64,000 bases of DNA from Marinomonas aquimarina (GTDB taxonomy: Bacteria > Pseudomonadota > Gammaproteobacteria > Pseudomonadales > Marinomonadaceae). Positions 54,570 through 63,793 of the stretch are shown piece by piece. Below the pieces are notes generated by a model. That model was given only the letters and a program-made list of their open reading frames with translations, searched no databases and had not been told where the DNA came from. Position numbers and translations under genes: made by a program. The DNA lies in NCBI RefSeq assembly GCF_900089755.1, contig NZ_FLOC01000004.1:1-64000 (forward strand), given 5' to 3'. The stretch's first letter is position 1; each line of letters begins with the position of its first letter.

Positions 54570-55082
54570 CTACCAAAGCGGCCAAGCGCGACCGACAATC
54601 TGCTCGCGCTTAACGGCATTCCAATAACGGGAGTCGAAACTCGTTGCGGCCTCACCGGAAAACCAATACTCGTTTTCTTGCAGCGTCAATGAGCGGCTAA
54701 ATTGTGATCCCGCCACACCAAGACGCTGGGCTAATGCCATGCCGGTAGAGACTTCAGCACCATTCACCAGCACATGCTCAGGGGTCACCTTGACTTCATC
54801 CCCTGGCATCCCTGTTAGGCGTTTCAGCATCCGAGTACCGTCGTTATATAACGGAGCGAGTCCTTTTGAGTGGAAGGCATACAAACCATCCTTAACGGGC
54901 TCTTTATTCCATAGGTCAATCAGATACACCGTGGTATCAGGCAGGCAGCGCTCTTGCTGGGTATCGATTCCTATTCGGTAGCGCATCATGGCGTAGGTGC
55001 CTACCACGGACATGATTAACGCGAGAGCGGTCAACCGGATGAGATATGGCCGCCAAGGCATTCTTTTACGGAGTATCTGCAT
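54570..55082 (-). CDS. trhF: TrhF-like signal-peptidase-type protein
   Basis: The 170-residue protein has an N-terminal membrane segment (residues 14-30) and a S26 peptidase-like fold: ERCLPDTTVYLID in the nucleophile region, MLKRLTGMPGDEV with the expected Lys, and NEYWFSGEAATSFDSRYWNAV with the family's conserved box. The nucleophile Ser of S26 enzymes is replaced by Cys in RCLPDT. Such proteins may mature the pilin; activity is not shown. Confidence 0.85.
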   Translation of the reverse strand: MQILRKRMPWRPYLIRLTALALIMSVVGTYAMMRYRIGIDTQQERCLPDTTVYLIDLWNKEPVKDGLYAFHSKGLAPLYNDGTRMLKRLTGMPGDEVKVTPEHVLVNGAEVSTGMALAQRLGVAGSQFSRSLTLQENEYWFSGEAATSFDSRYWNAVKREQIVGRAWPLW

Positions 55083-55413
55083 GAGACACCTCCTTTGAGC
55101 CTACTGGCACAAATACGGAGTCATCAGCACCCACCACCGCTTGGGCATCCAGCACGATAAAACCGGCTGCTTTTAGCTTTTCAATTTGCTGATTGGTCTG
55201 AAGCAACCTGGATTCGATGTCTTGTTCGCTGGCATTGGGGCCCAGTGACAGCACAGCCTCCCCAAAATCCACGACTGCAATGGGCGTACTTAACGCCAAC
55301 TGGCTGTGGATGGGTTCGAGTGTTTTCATTAAGAGCCAGCTGGTCATTAAACCGCTACCAGCAATAGACAAAGTAATAGAAGCCATAAATGGCCAAAGCG
55401 TGGACTTATTCAT
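55066..55413 (-). CDS. TrbI-like small membrane protein of the transfer system
   Basis: The 115-residue product has one N-terminal membrane segment (residues 8-28) and a periplasmic part with TPIAVVDFGEAVLSLG and a helical stretch (EQDIESRLLQTNQQIEKLKAAGFIVLDAQAVV). This layout matches F-type TrbI. It overlaps traC by 8 bp at its start and trhF by 17 bp at its end. Confidence 0.78.
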   Translation of the reverse strand: MNKSTLWPFMASITLSIAGSGLMTSWLLMKTLEPIHSQLALSTPIAVVDFGEAVLSLGPNASEQDIESRLLQTNQQIEKLKAAGFIVLDAQAVVGADDSVFVPVGSKEVSHADTP

Positions 55414-57805
55414 AGCCTCGCTCCTTTAACAACTGGGAGATGGCATCAGCAACAGAAAGGCCTTTGCGCGTTAACTGCTTAATCGCGTTTACATCTTCTG
55501 CACGGGACGAGTACAACAGCTTGTGAAACGGATCGACGATGAGGCGGCCAATCCCGGTGCCCATCTCGGTAATAAAGAAAATTTCGGAATAGACACCCGT
55601 GACGGTATGAACCGTTTTCAGGTATTCGTAGCCGCCTTCACCGAGTGGCAAACGGCCTTCTTTTTTGAGCGCGTTGATGGTTTCGGCTTTTTGGCCAAGC
55701 AGGTACATATTGGCCGAGTTTTCAGCGATGGCTTTACCTGTTGGGCTGTCGTACAAATCGTTGACCGACTGCGTTACCGTTACAGCACTGCCACCATATT
55801 TTCGAAATCGCCGGTAACCCGTCTCGATGAACTTACCGACATCACCTTGAGTCAGCAGATCCCAGGCTTCGTCAATGAACACAATCTTGCGACGATCCCG
55901 CTCACCTAAGTACATCTCTTGTTGGATTTGGTAGATAAGCTGAAGCAACACCACTTGTTGCAGGTGCTTGCGCCCCTTGAGCTCTTCTAACTCCAAAACG
56001 GTGAAACGGTTTTTGAAGCGAATATTGTTGTGGCCATTAAAGAAGCGGCCATATTCGCCCTGTGTCGTAAACGGATAGAGCTGCTCACCCACGTCCTGCA
56101 CACGTCGGTCTTCATGATTTTTTAAAGCCTCTGCCACATCATCAACTAACATGGCACGACCTTTTTTCTCCCACAGTTCACGGGTCTGACGCTTTAGGTT
56201 GGCCATCTGAAAATCAGTTAATGACTGCGTAGGCGCGGCCATTGCGGCCAATAGTCCAACCAGTACATCCGCTTCTTCGTCATAGTCCTCAACGATTTCA
56301 AACGGATTTAAGCAAATGCCACTGTCCCGCCCGAACTGTAAGAACTCACCGTCATAGACTTCACACAGTTTTTCATAAGAGCGGCCAACATCAATCACCC
56401 AGCATTGCCCGCCTTCTGATAAGTAGGAGGATATGATTTCGTTCACCAGGAATGACTTACCCGACCCTGATTGCGCCGCTATGCAACAGTTGTAATTACT
56501 GCCCGAGTCATAAAGGGACACACTCATGATCTGGCCATTACGGGAAACAAAGTTAATCACCGGCGTGCCAGTGCCTTTCCAATCCGCAAACAAAGGCAAC
56601 AGAGGGATCACATGCCGTGTCGCCATGGTCTTGAATCGAAACAAGTCGTTCATCGCCTGGCGGTCAGCACCAAATGGCAGGGCATTCAGGAAAATGGGCA
56701 AACAGAAGTACTTGTCTTCCATCAGCTCAAATCCAAGTTCTTTGAAATAGGTTCGAGCATTTGAAACAGAGCTGATCGACGCTTCTTCCGTTGGGGAAAA
56801 CAGCGTTAAGGTCATATTTGCCCGAATAGGACGATCACCTTCTTGCAAGGCTTCAAAAAGAACATCAAACCCCTTTTTCTTGGCTGCAAGCACCGGCACA
56901 AACTTGAGCATCGGGCCATAGGCCTGATTGACCGCCCATTGACGCTTCGTCTCTAGACGAGATCGCATCGCCTCGGCTGAGGGAAAGTGAATGGTGACAT
57001 TCAGCAAAAAGCTGCCGCGTAAACCGCGACTACCCGTCATCATATCGCCCGCAAAACTTGCGGCATGACCAAACCAGATCCGCTCAGGCAAGCGCTTAAA
57101 TGATAAGGTTTTAACTCGGTAATCACCCAGCATCAGACCTTGGCTATCCACTTTGATAGCTCGGTCATAATCCAACACTTGCTCCCTAAGTGGTTTATCT
57201 GCCTCACTGCGGATTGGAGATGGATTGCGCCAAGAAGCATCTTTTCCCCAGTTAAGCTGAGCACTTAATGCCGCGAGCCAATTTCGGTCAGTCATCTCAG
57301 TAACACGAAAACCAACCGTTGCCAGCGCTTGCGAGAAAGAAGCCCGAAGCGCGGATGCTCGACTCAACTCACGCTCCGTCGGTATAGGACTTTCCAAAGG
57401 CAATTTGCAGGTGACGATCAGTTGAAAGTTGCGTACCTGAGTCTGGGTCGATTCTTCTATCGGTTGAACCGTGCCCCCATCGAGGAAATCCGCACGTTTG
57501 CGTATCGACGCCCTGAGCAATGGATCGGATTGACGATGCCGTAAGCCCATCATGCGTTGAAGGTCGGTTTGAATATCAGGCGAGGCGTACAGGCCAAATT
57601 GCAGTAAAGTGTCTTTTGGCCAGTCGTTGTTAAGTAGAACATTAACCCTGTCTGCAACAGACTCATCACCACCCGGCAATGGGTCACATAGAAAACCAAA
57701 GCCAACACTTTGGTCTTCCATGAAAAACAGTTGCTCATCGTCTGAATAGGCCAATACTGGCAAGAGCTCAGAAGCGCGTTGCCCTGAATACAGAGAGGCT
57801 TTCAT
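55406..57805 (-). CDS. traC: TraC, VirB4-type ATPase of the transfer channel
   Basis: TraC is the cytoplasmic motor for pilus assembly. The start at 57805 (MKASLYSGQRASELL) was chosen because GGAGGGG precedes it and it overlaps the dsbC stop (TAATG). This gives 799 residues. Walker A is in AAQSGSGKSFLVNEI near residue 455 and Walker B in IVFIDEAWDL near 650. The order dsbC-traC-TrbI-like-trhF-traW-traU-traN is one operon with overlapping or nearly touching genes. Confidence 0.95.
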   Translation of the reverse strand: MKASLYSGQRASELLPVLAYSDDEQLFFMEDQSVGFGFLCDPLPGGDESVADRVNVLLNNDWPKDTLLQFGLYASPDIQTDLQRMMGLRHRQSDPLLRASIRKRADFLDGGTVQPIEESTQTQVRNFQLIVTCKLPLESPIPTERELSRASALRASFSQALATVGFRVTEMTDRNWLAALSAQLNWGKDASWRNPSPIRSEADKPLREQVLDYDRAIKVDSQGLMLGDYRVKTLSFKRLPERIWFGHAASFAGDMMTGSRGLRGSFLLNVTIHFPSAEAMRSRLETKRQWAVNQAYGPMLKFVPVLAAKKKGFDVLFEALQEGDRPIRANMTLTLFSPTEEASISSVSNARTYFKELGFELMEDKYFCLPIFLNALPFGADRQAMNDLFRFKTMATRHVIPLLPLFADWKGTGTPVINFVSRNGQIMSVSLYDSGSNYNCCIAAQSGSGKSFLVNEIISSYLSEGGQCWVIDVGRSYEKLCEVYDGEFLQFGRDSGICLNPFEIVEDYDEEADVLVGLLAAMAAPTQSLTDFQMANLKRQTRELWEKKGRAMLVDDVAEALKNHEDRRVQDVGEQLYPFTTQGEYGRFFNGHNNIRFKNRFTVLELEELKGRKHLQQVVLLQLIYQIQQEMYLGERDRRKIVFIDEAWDLLTQGDVGKFIETGYRRFRKYGGSAVTVTQSVNDLYDSPTGKAIAENSANMYLLGQKAETINALKKEGRLPLGEGGYEYLKTVHTVTGVYSEIFFITEMGTGIGRLIVDPFHKLLYSSRAEDVNAIKQLTRKGLSVADAISQLLKERGYE

Positions 57806-58497
57806 TAACGCCCCTCCAACCAAGCGGAAAGGTCATAAGGACGGCCTCGGCTGATGCGACCATCATTGGCGACAATGAAAGGCACGCCTTGAATGCCCAG
57901 GATTTGAGCCGTCACCAAGGTACGCTGCATTGGCTCTAAGTTGCAGGCATCATCCTGCTCTAAGTTACTAATTCGACCATTCAGCAATGCATCGGTGGCC
58001 GCTTTTTTGTCACGCGCACAGCCAAGCTGGCGAACCTGACGCTCTGAATCAGGACCAAGCACTGGCACAGGGAGAATTTGGAAGGTGTATTCTTTGGTTA
58101 ACGGTAAGGCTTGTTTCAAAAGCTCATGGCAATGCGGGCATCGTGGATCAACAAAGACCACCACTTTCTTTTTGCCTTCACCCAGCGTCAGTGGATTCAA
58201 ATCATCCATTTTTAAGCCAAGACGACTTAAGTCCAGCGTGTTCCCCGCTTCACGAATTTCTTCAAGGCTAGTAAGCGGCTTTTTCGACCAGGCATCATAG
58301 AGCGTGCCATCAATGACGAACCGGCCACTGTCTGACATGAAAACAATACGGCCATTGCTTTCAACCGCTTTCATACCCGTGACCGGCAAAGAAACCATGC
58401 CGTCAATTTTGCCAACGGGCGACACTTCAGACACTGGTTCAGCTTGAACCAAAGGAGACAGCGCAAGCGCCAGAATAATTGGAGATAGTTTTCGCAT
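57805..58497 (-). CDS. dsbC: DsbC-like disulfide isomerase
   Basis: DsbC corrects disulfides in the periplasm. A signal peptide (residues 1-19, ending VQA) is followed by a dimerisation part and a thioredoxin fold with CPHC in VDPRCPHCHELL near residue 118 and the cis-Pro in GVPFIV. The cysteine-rich TraN, TraU and TraH are likely clients. It opens the traC-traN operon. Confidence 0.94.
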   Translation of the reverse strand: MRKLSPIILALALSPLVQAEPVSEVSPVGKIDGMVSLPVTGMKAVESNGRIVFMSDSGRFVIDGTLYDAWSKKPLTSLEEIREAGNTLDLSRLGLKMDDLNPLTLGEGKKKVVVFVDPRCPHCHELLKQALPLTKEYTFQILPVPVLGPDSERQVRQLGCARDKKAATDALLNGRISNLEQDDACNLEPMQRTLVTAQILGIQGVPFIVANDGRISRGRPYDLSAWLEGR

Positions 58498-58628
58498 GAG
58501 GAGTCCTCGTTAATGTAAATCGAGGCTCCAGTCTATGCAGTTGTCCTATGTGGACTCGGTTAGATAGATTGAAGAAATCGCAATCTAACTAGGGGGCTTA
58601 TAGCTCGTTGAGGTTTGTTATAAACGAA

Positions 58629-59579
58629 TTACTCGGCGTTTGCGTTAACAAGCCAATCATCAAGCACTTGCTTCAATTTATCTAATTGCTCTTGATGTTT
58701 TGCTTGATTCTTTGCCAATTTGTTAATGTTCTGCAACTTCCAACGAATCGCTGGCAAGTCTGCTGCATTAGGATAGTCAAACAATGCCCAGTCAGGTTGC
58801 CCTCTTTTGAATGACATAAGGAAAGCATGATCCCTTTCTGTGAAATGTTTTTGCAGTTCAATTAACATCATGGGCCTAACAGAGGCTAAGTCTTCGCATT
58901 CAACTTTTTCAAAAGTCATTCCGTCAAATTCTGCCTGAAATTTCTCATTCAGAGGCTGCCAGTTTGGCGACATGACTTCATTAATAGGCCGAGGGTGACT
59001 TAATGTATAGGTTAAAAAACCCACCAAAATCTCTCTCGAAATCCCTTCACTGCCAAGTAACATACGCACATCAAATAAGTCGCGAGGATGTTGGCGATCC
59101 ATTGCAGCACACAATTTCCCACCATACAGATCGGGAAGACTGACTACCTGAATCTCAGCATAACCAAACTCGTCTTCAACAGACTCTTGAACTGGCATTA
59201 TTTCTGCACTATGCAATGTACCTCTGGCGACGGGCGACACTTCAATTTTGATCGTCGCAACCGGACTTGATACAACGATTCTCAGTTCATCAGCTTTATT
59301 ATCCTGAAATGCCGCTCGGATATCTGGTTGAGTATTGATTCTGTCTGTAATGCGCTGCAATGCAGCCCTGACATTAATCAAAGCCTCATCTCTTGGTTCA
59401 AGTGGAAGATAAGCAAGATCAATATCTACAGATAACCGAGGAAAATCTCTCACAAATAAATTAATGGCGGTGCCACCTTTAAGTGCAAAAACCGTCTCTG
59501 TTGCTACCACAGGAAGCAGTCTTATGAGCAAGGAAACCTGTTTGTAATATGGGCTATCTTTATCCATTATGTTGTTCAC
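58629..59579 (-). CDS. mosT: MosT, AbiEii-type nucleotidyltransferase toxin
   Basis: MosT is the toxin of the pair that stabilises SXT by killing or slowing cells that lose it. The 316-residue protein has the AbiEii motif LKGGTAINLF (G35, G36) and RLSVDIDL (S50, D52, D54), the nucleotidyltransferase active site. IKIEVSPV and DLYGGKLCAAMDRQHPRDLFDV follow, as in the family. It overlaps the antitoxin gene by 20 bp. Confidence 0.9.
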   Translation of the reverse strand: MNNIMDKDSPYYKQVSLLIRLLPVVATETVFALKGGTAINLFVRDFPRLSVDIDLAYLPLEPRDEALINVRAALQRITDRINTQPDIRAAFQDNKADELRIVVSSPVATIKIEVSPVARGTLHSAEIMPVQESVEDEFGYAEIQVVSLPDLYGGKLCAAMDRQHPRDLFDVRMLLGSEGISREILVGFLTYTLSHPRPINEVMSPNWQPLNEKFQAEFDGMTFEKVECEDLASVRPMMLIELQKHFTERDHAFLMSFKRGQPDWALFDYPNAADLPAIRWKLQNINKLAKNQAKHQEQLDKLKQVLDDWLVNANAE

Positions 59580-60351
59580 CTTTTTTGACGCTTAATATCT
59601 CTGGCACTGTGATTTGATATCGCTCATCAAAACGTCCTTTTTCGACAACCTGCCGCTTTCCTGCACCCAATTTAATTCTTGTTTCATCTATGCGATTGAC
59701 CCACTGGTGATCGTAGTATCGACCCAGAAATAGAAATATTCGGTTTGCCTGAACAGAGCTGCTTCGCTCAAGAATATCTTGTACTTTTCTAGGGCTAAGA
59801 TTGACTAAACCCTGAAATAATTCTGCGACATGCTCAAATGAAATCAGCTTCCCAATCCCGTCTACCACTTCATAGGCAGCAAGTTCTGCACAGCTGACAG
59901 TGAGTTCTTTCTCTTTAACCGTGATCCTTTTCAAATCTTTCTCGGGATTCACTTCAAGCTTATGATTTCCACAGTAAAACCAATTCTGATAAGGGAATTC
60001 ACGAAACCATTTTGGTAAGGACGACTTATTTTTAACGCAAATCCAAACTTGCTCTTTGTTCAGCTGTAAATAGTGACTCAGTCCTTGGTGAGTTAAGCTG
60101 CTCAATCCAGCCAAATGAACTGAAACGCCCAATTGCACATCCAATGCTTGAATGGCATCAACCCAAGTTGGCTTTATATCGCCCTGCGCATCTGGACGAT
60201 AGTACACGCCAGAACTAAGCTTCTTCAGCCAACCGTTCTGCGCGTACTTTTGAGCCAGGGAGTAGCTCACACCGTTTTCAGTCAGCCATTGCTGAAGTAC
60301 TAGCGCACCAGGAGAAGTATGAGCAACAAGCCAGTTTATCTTAGATGACAT
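59560..60351 (-). CDS. mosA: MosA, AbiEi-type antitoxin
   Basis: MosA neutralises MosT and represses its own operon. The start at 60351 (MSSKINWLVAHTSPG) gives 263 residues; an upstream ATG at 60393 falls inside palindromic DNA that looks like an operator, so I prefer the shorter form, though neither has a strong Shine-Dalgarno. Residues 1-60 are a winged helix with GALVLQQWLTENGVSYSLAQKYAQNGWL. The rest is the AbiEi antitoxin domain. Confidence 0.85.
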   Translation of the reverse strand: MSSKINWLVAHTSPGALVLQQWLTENGVSYSLAQKYAQNGWLKKLSSGVYYRPDAQGDIKPTWVDAIQALDVQLGVSVHLAGLSSLTHQGLSHYLQLNKEQVWICVKNKSSLPKWFREFPYQNWFYCGNHKLEVNPEKDLKRITVKEKELTVSCAELAAYEVVDGIGKLISFEHVAELFQGLVNLSPRKVQDILERSSSVQANRIFLFLGRYYDHQWVNRIDETRIKLGAGKRQVVEKGRFDERYQITVPEILSVKKGEQHNG

Positions 60352-60381
60352 TTTAACACCCCAAGTGTGAATATCACGAAC

Positions 60382-60440
60382 AGTATAAACCATTTAGTTT
60401 ATTACGATAGGGATTTTAACACTTTAGGTATTAACATACC
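60382..60440. promoter_or_regulatory. Putative operator region of mosAT
   Basis: A perfect inverted repeat GGTAT-TAAC-ATACC (60427-60440) and an imperfect one GTATAAAC/GTTTATTAC (60382-60404) lie just before mosA. AbiEi-type antitoxins bind inverted repeats in this position. Confidence 0.5.
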
Positions 60441-60483
60441 AAATACTATAAACCAAGTTCGCAAATGTGGCGTCGCTGAAATG

Positions 60484-60527
60484 AAAAAGTCTACACAACA
60501 TCACCAATAACCCGATGTTGTGTAGAC
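60484..60527 (-). terminator. Strong terminator after traA
   Basis: On the minus strand GTCTACACAACATC pairs perfectly over 14 positions with GATGTTGTGTAGAC and is followed by TTTTTC. It lies about 45 bp past the traA stop and separates the traE-A operon from mosAT. Confidence 0.9.
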
Positions 60528-60571
60528 CTAAGTTTGATTGCCTTAAGTGAACTGCCTACTGTGGTTCACAT

Positions 60572-60958
60572 TCAGGTGCCCAGTAAAACGGCGCTGATTG
60601 CTGGAACAGATGTGCCAATAACTTCTTGAGTGCTGGCAACAACAGGTAAGGTTGCAGACATAACACTTTCAACGACTGTTGGTGTGTTGTAGAGACCCAT
60701 ACCGCCACCAATGCCCAAGGCAAAAGCCATCAAGCTTTGGCGAGCGATACCGCCCACAATACCCACCAGAACCATGGCTCCCGCTACGATCCGTCCCAAA
60801 GTACCTTGGGTCCAATCTTTTAGGGTATCCCAAACATCGGTGAAAGCATCACCACCGGTGCCCGCAAATGAGGGCTCCGAAATCATTAACGCCATTAAAC
60901 CAAGCGCACCAATGGTCATTAGGCGCTGAGTTTGAATGGTGCGAACTACATTTGTCAT
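60572..60958 (-). CDS. traA: TraA, conjugative pilin
   Basis: TraA is the pilus subunit. The 128-residue precursor has a long leader (to about residue 32, ending SEPSFA) and a mature part with two hydrophobic segments (IVAGAMVLVGIVGGIA and MAFALGIGGGMGLY), the F-type pilin pattern. Its start overlaps the traV stop by 4 bp. It is the last gene of the traL-A unit. Confidence 0.9.
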   Translation of the reverse strand: MTNVVRTIQTQRLMTIGALGLMALMISEPSFAGTGGDAFTDVWDTLKDWTQGTLGRIVAGAMVLVGIVGGIARQSLMAFALGIGGGMGLYNTPTVVESVMSATLPVVASTQEVIGTSVPAISAVLLGT

Positions 60959-61527
60959 TCGTTAGTTTCTCCGTAGATACTCAAGTTATCGCGCTTACCA
61001 TCAGCTCCCGCTGAGGCAGAATCGCTTTGAGTCTGAAGTGGACGTAGCACTGGCGAAACCGTTCGAGGTGCTGACACCCCAATATCCCACCGGCGCGGTT
61101 CAATTTCGGTAAACACGTAGCTGGATAAATTCAGATCCCCACGGTCATCCTCCCAAGGCGCAATCCAAATCCGCATTACCCTTGAAGGAATGCGAATAGG
61201 TGCAGATTGCTGCATCTCGGGTAATGCCGGATGGCTCAGCAGTCCTGTCTCTAAATCAGATTGTGAATACCCAGAGGGAGAACCAATTCGAGTCGCCACA
61301 GCATCAATCGTCTTGGGTGCAGCGCCATTACTGGTAAGCTCATAGACTTCACGAGCGGATAAACAGCGCACACCGTCAGGCATACCTGGGCATCCATATT
61401 CACTACTCCCAAGACCCAATGAACTACAGCCAGACAATAAGGTTGAGCCGACTGCCAATAAAAGTAATCCAGCTTTAGACCACTGTTTTAGCTGGTGCTT
61501 TGAGTTGTTCTGCATTGATGTCGTCAT
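60955..61527 (-). CDS. traV: TraV, channel lipoprotein
   Basis: TraV is the outer-membrane lipoprotein of the channel core, with TraK and TraB. The start at 61527 (MTTSMQNNSKHQ) has GGAGAG upstream and gives 190 residues. The lipobox LLSGC is near residue 35. Two more cysteines (YGCPG, VRCLS) follow as in F TraV. An in-frame extension to 61605 is less likely. Confidence 0.92.
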   Translation of the reverse strand: MTTSMQNNSKHQLKQWSKAGLLLLAVGSTLLSGCSSLGLGSSEYGCPGMPDGVRCLSAREVYELTSNGAAPKTIDAVATRIGSPSGYSQSDLETGLLSHPALPEMQQSAPIRIPSRVMRIWIAPWEDDRGDLNLSSYVFTEIEPRRWDIGVSAPRTVSPVLRPLQTQSDSASAGADGKRDNLSIYGETNE

Positions 61528-61601
61528 GGTTAACTCTCCTCTGGATACACATCTTATTGTCTGAAACGGACTTCGATCGGTTAGCAACATGCAGGATTTT
61601 T

Positions 61602-62891
61602 TCATCTTCTTGCACCTCCCCCTTGCGAAGTGGCCAACGACAACGAGGCACCACGAGTGACTATGACTTCAATTTTCCTTGCAGCGTCTACCTCTATGAC
61701 TGGGAACATATTTTCAGCCATGTCCAAATAGAACTTGGCCACTCGATCCAATGCTTTACCGGTGCCTTTAATCGCAGCACCTTGTAATGCTTCTTGGCTC
61801 ATGACTTGCTGGTACAACTGAGTATCACCGGCATTACCCGTCTGAATCGTCGGAACAGGATTCACATCAAATGCGCCTGCCAAGCCCTGAAGGAATCCGG
61901 CCATCATCGATTTGGCCACCAGCTGGCCTTGTTTCGACACTAATCGGCCACGAATACCAGCTTTGCCGTCTTCACCTACGGCATAAGAATCCAGTCGTGT
62001 TTCAATGACGCCACCATCTTCTCTCACACATGAAATGGTCTCGCCTCGCAAATAAGCACGCTCAGAGCTCAAATCACCGTAACCTGCGGCGATCAAGAAA
62101 CACTCTTTGATATCCGCTCTAAATCGGTTGGGTAAAATGGCTTCCTTTTGAATCCTCAGCAATGCAGGAAAAGGCTCGCGTCTTGCGGACTCGTGAGTAG
62201 GTGCATCCAAACCGGTGATTAAAGTACCTGAGATGATGCTGCCCGCCGGTAGATACAAAGGCGGCGCTTCTTGCACAACAACCTCTGGTTCAGCAACCAC
62301 TTCAGGCTCAATCATACGAATCGTGATTGGCGGCAATGGAACATCTCGTGCTCGTGTACCTTGGCCATTGGCTGGCTGCTGATAGAGCGGATCAGGCAGC
62401 GGCGCATTGGCAAAATAGTCGTCTGGGTTAGACGGCAGTGGCTTTTCGTCTTTGGGTAATTCCATGGCAGATAAAGGCACTTCAAAACGGCTATTTGTGC
62501 CTTCAACTACTGAATCTCCCCCAGCGCGAACATCATCAAGTTCAGCTCGAAGGCGAGCCAACTCCGCATTGACCTCACTTGGTATAGAAGGCGAACCTGG
62601 GCTTAGCCGTCCTGAATCGACGTCACGACGCAAGCGCTCAACTTCACGACGTAACTGTTCATTGCGCTCACTGAGTAGTTTTACGTTCGCAGCCAAACTA
62701 TCGACCCCAACATCACGAGTATTGGTATCCGTAAGAATGTGCCGGATCGTTTCCTGTCGGTTCCGACTGCTTGAGCCATCGTCAGGAGTAGGTGAAAACA
62801 CCATCACCATAAAGATGAGACCACCAGCAATACCGGCAACCGATAGGCCCCGCTTCATGTTCGGGCTCATTTGTTCCCATTGTGCTTTCAT
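61602..62891 (-). CDS. traB: TraB, VirB10-like channel protein
   Basis: TraB spans the envelope. It has an N-terminal membrane segment (residues 14-32), a coiled coil (about 63-120, LLSERNEQLRREVERLRRDV), a Pro-rich stretch (about 145-215) and a C-terminal VirB10-type beta domain with LPAGSIISGTLITGLDAPT. The 429 residues match the F-type family. It starts 2 bp after the traK stop. Confidence 0.94.
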   Translation of the reverse strand: MKAQWEQMSPNMKRGLSVAGIAGGLIFMVMVFSPTPDDGSSSRNRQETIRHILTDTNTRDVGVDSLAANVKLLSERNEQLRREVERLRRDVDSGRLSPGSPSIPSEVNAELARLRAELDDVRAGGDSVVEGTNSRFEVPLSAMELPKDEKPLPSNPDDYFANAPLPDPLYQQPANGQGTRARDVPLPPITIRMIEPEVVAEPEVVVQEAPPLYLPAGSIISGTLITGLDAPTHESARREPFPALLRIQKEAILPNRFRADIKECFLIAAGYGDLSSERAYLRGETISCVREDGGVIETRLDSYAVGEDGKAGIRGRLVSKQGQLVAKSMMAGFLQGLAGAFDVNPVPTIQTGNAGDTQLYQQVMSQEALQGAAIKGTGKALDRVAKFYLDMAENMFPVIEVDAARKIEVIVTRGASLSLATSQGGGARR

Positions 62892-62893
62892 CG

Positions 62894-63793
62894 TTATTCA
62901 CCTCCCACAAGAAGCGAAGGTCGCTGACTTTCCACCGCTTCTTCACGATGATTGCGAACAACCACATACAACTCAGTCTTTTCACCCAGCAACAAGATAT
63001 TGCGAGGCCAGTAGGCGCTTGCCACTATATCTGGTGCATGACAGGCTATTTCACTGGCTTCTATCGGCTCATCGGCAAAGCTTTCAACCAGTCCTACATA
63101 GACGGTGAAGTAATGTCCCGTCACAATTTGCCCCTGCTTAAAACCAAACTTTAAGCCCGGCTGAAAACATTTCGGGCTTGTGTCAGTTTGGCCAGCTAAA
63201 CGGATGTCATAGCCTTGTGGTAACTCATTTAATGCAAGGCTTCTGAGTAAGTCACGTAAGCTATCGACGTATGGTTGAGCCGTTTCCCAAGTGGCGGCTT
63301 TTCGGTTCACGACGCCCTTAATAGGCCACTGCTGACCATCAATAGCTAAGGTGATTTCACGCGGTGGAATACGACGAGGTACTAAGGTGACTGATAATGC
63401 GGGCGCTTCCTGACCAGGCGGTGTGATGTAAAGTGAAACCGGTGATTCTTTGTCCGTGGCTACATATACAACATTCCCCTTGATTTGCGTCTGAGCATCA
63501 CTGGTTGTTCTCACCTGAGGCGATTCAAACGGCGTCACAATTCGATTCAGATGACCAAGTGCTACAGGGATCAGTTCATTAACCCCCGGTGTCATCAGTA
63601 GCGTTGTTGGCGTATCCGCTGCAACCGAATTGCTTTGAACCGGTGGATTTGCAGTAGCAGACTGCTTCATCACACTGGCTGGCACAATCGGCAATTCCAC
63701 GTCTGCATACGACGCTTGTGATAACAGAACGCCACTCAAGCTCATTGCGATTAAGCTTGGTGTCATCCATCGACTAATTTTGGTTCGCATCAT
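62894..63793 (-). CDS. traK: TraK, secretin-like channel protein
   Basis: TraK is the VirB9-like periplasmic partner of TraV and TraB. A signal peptide (residues 1-30, ending SQASYA) precedes 270 residues rich in strands; SLYITPPGQEAPALSVTLVPRRIPPREI and YWPRNILLLGEKTELYVVVRN are typical segments. Its start overlaps the traE end by 20 bp. Confidence 0.93.
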   Translation of the reverse strand: MMRTKISRWMTPSLIAMSLSGVLLSQASYADVELPIVPASVMKQSATANPPVQSNSVAADTPTTLLMTPGVNELIPVALGHLNRIVTPFESPQVRTTSDAQTQIKGNVVYVATDKESPVSLYITPPGQEAPALSVTLVPRRIPPREITLAIDGQQWPIKGVVNRKAATWETAQPYVDSLRDLLRSLALNELPQGYDIRLAGQTDTSPKCFQPGLKFGFKQGQIVTGHYFTVYVGLVESFADEPIEASEIACHAPDIVASAYWPRNILLLGEKTELYVVVRNHREEAVESQRPSLLVGGE

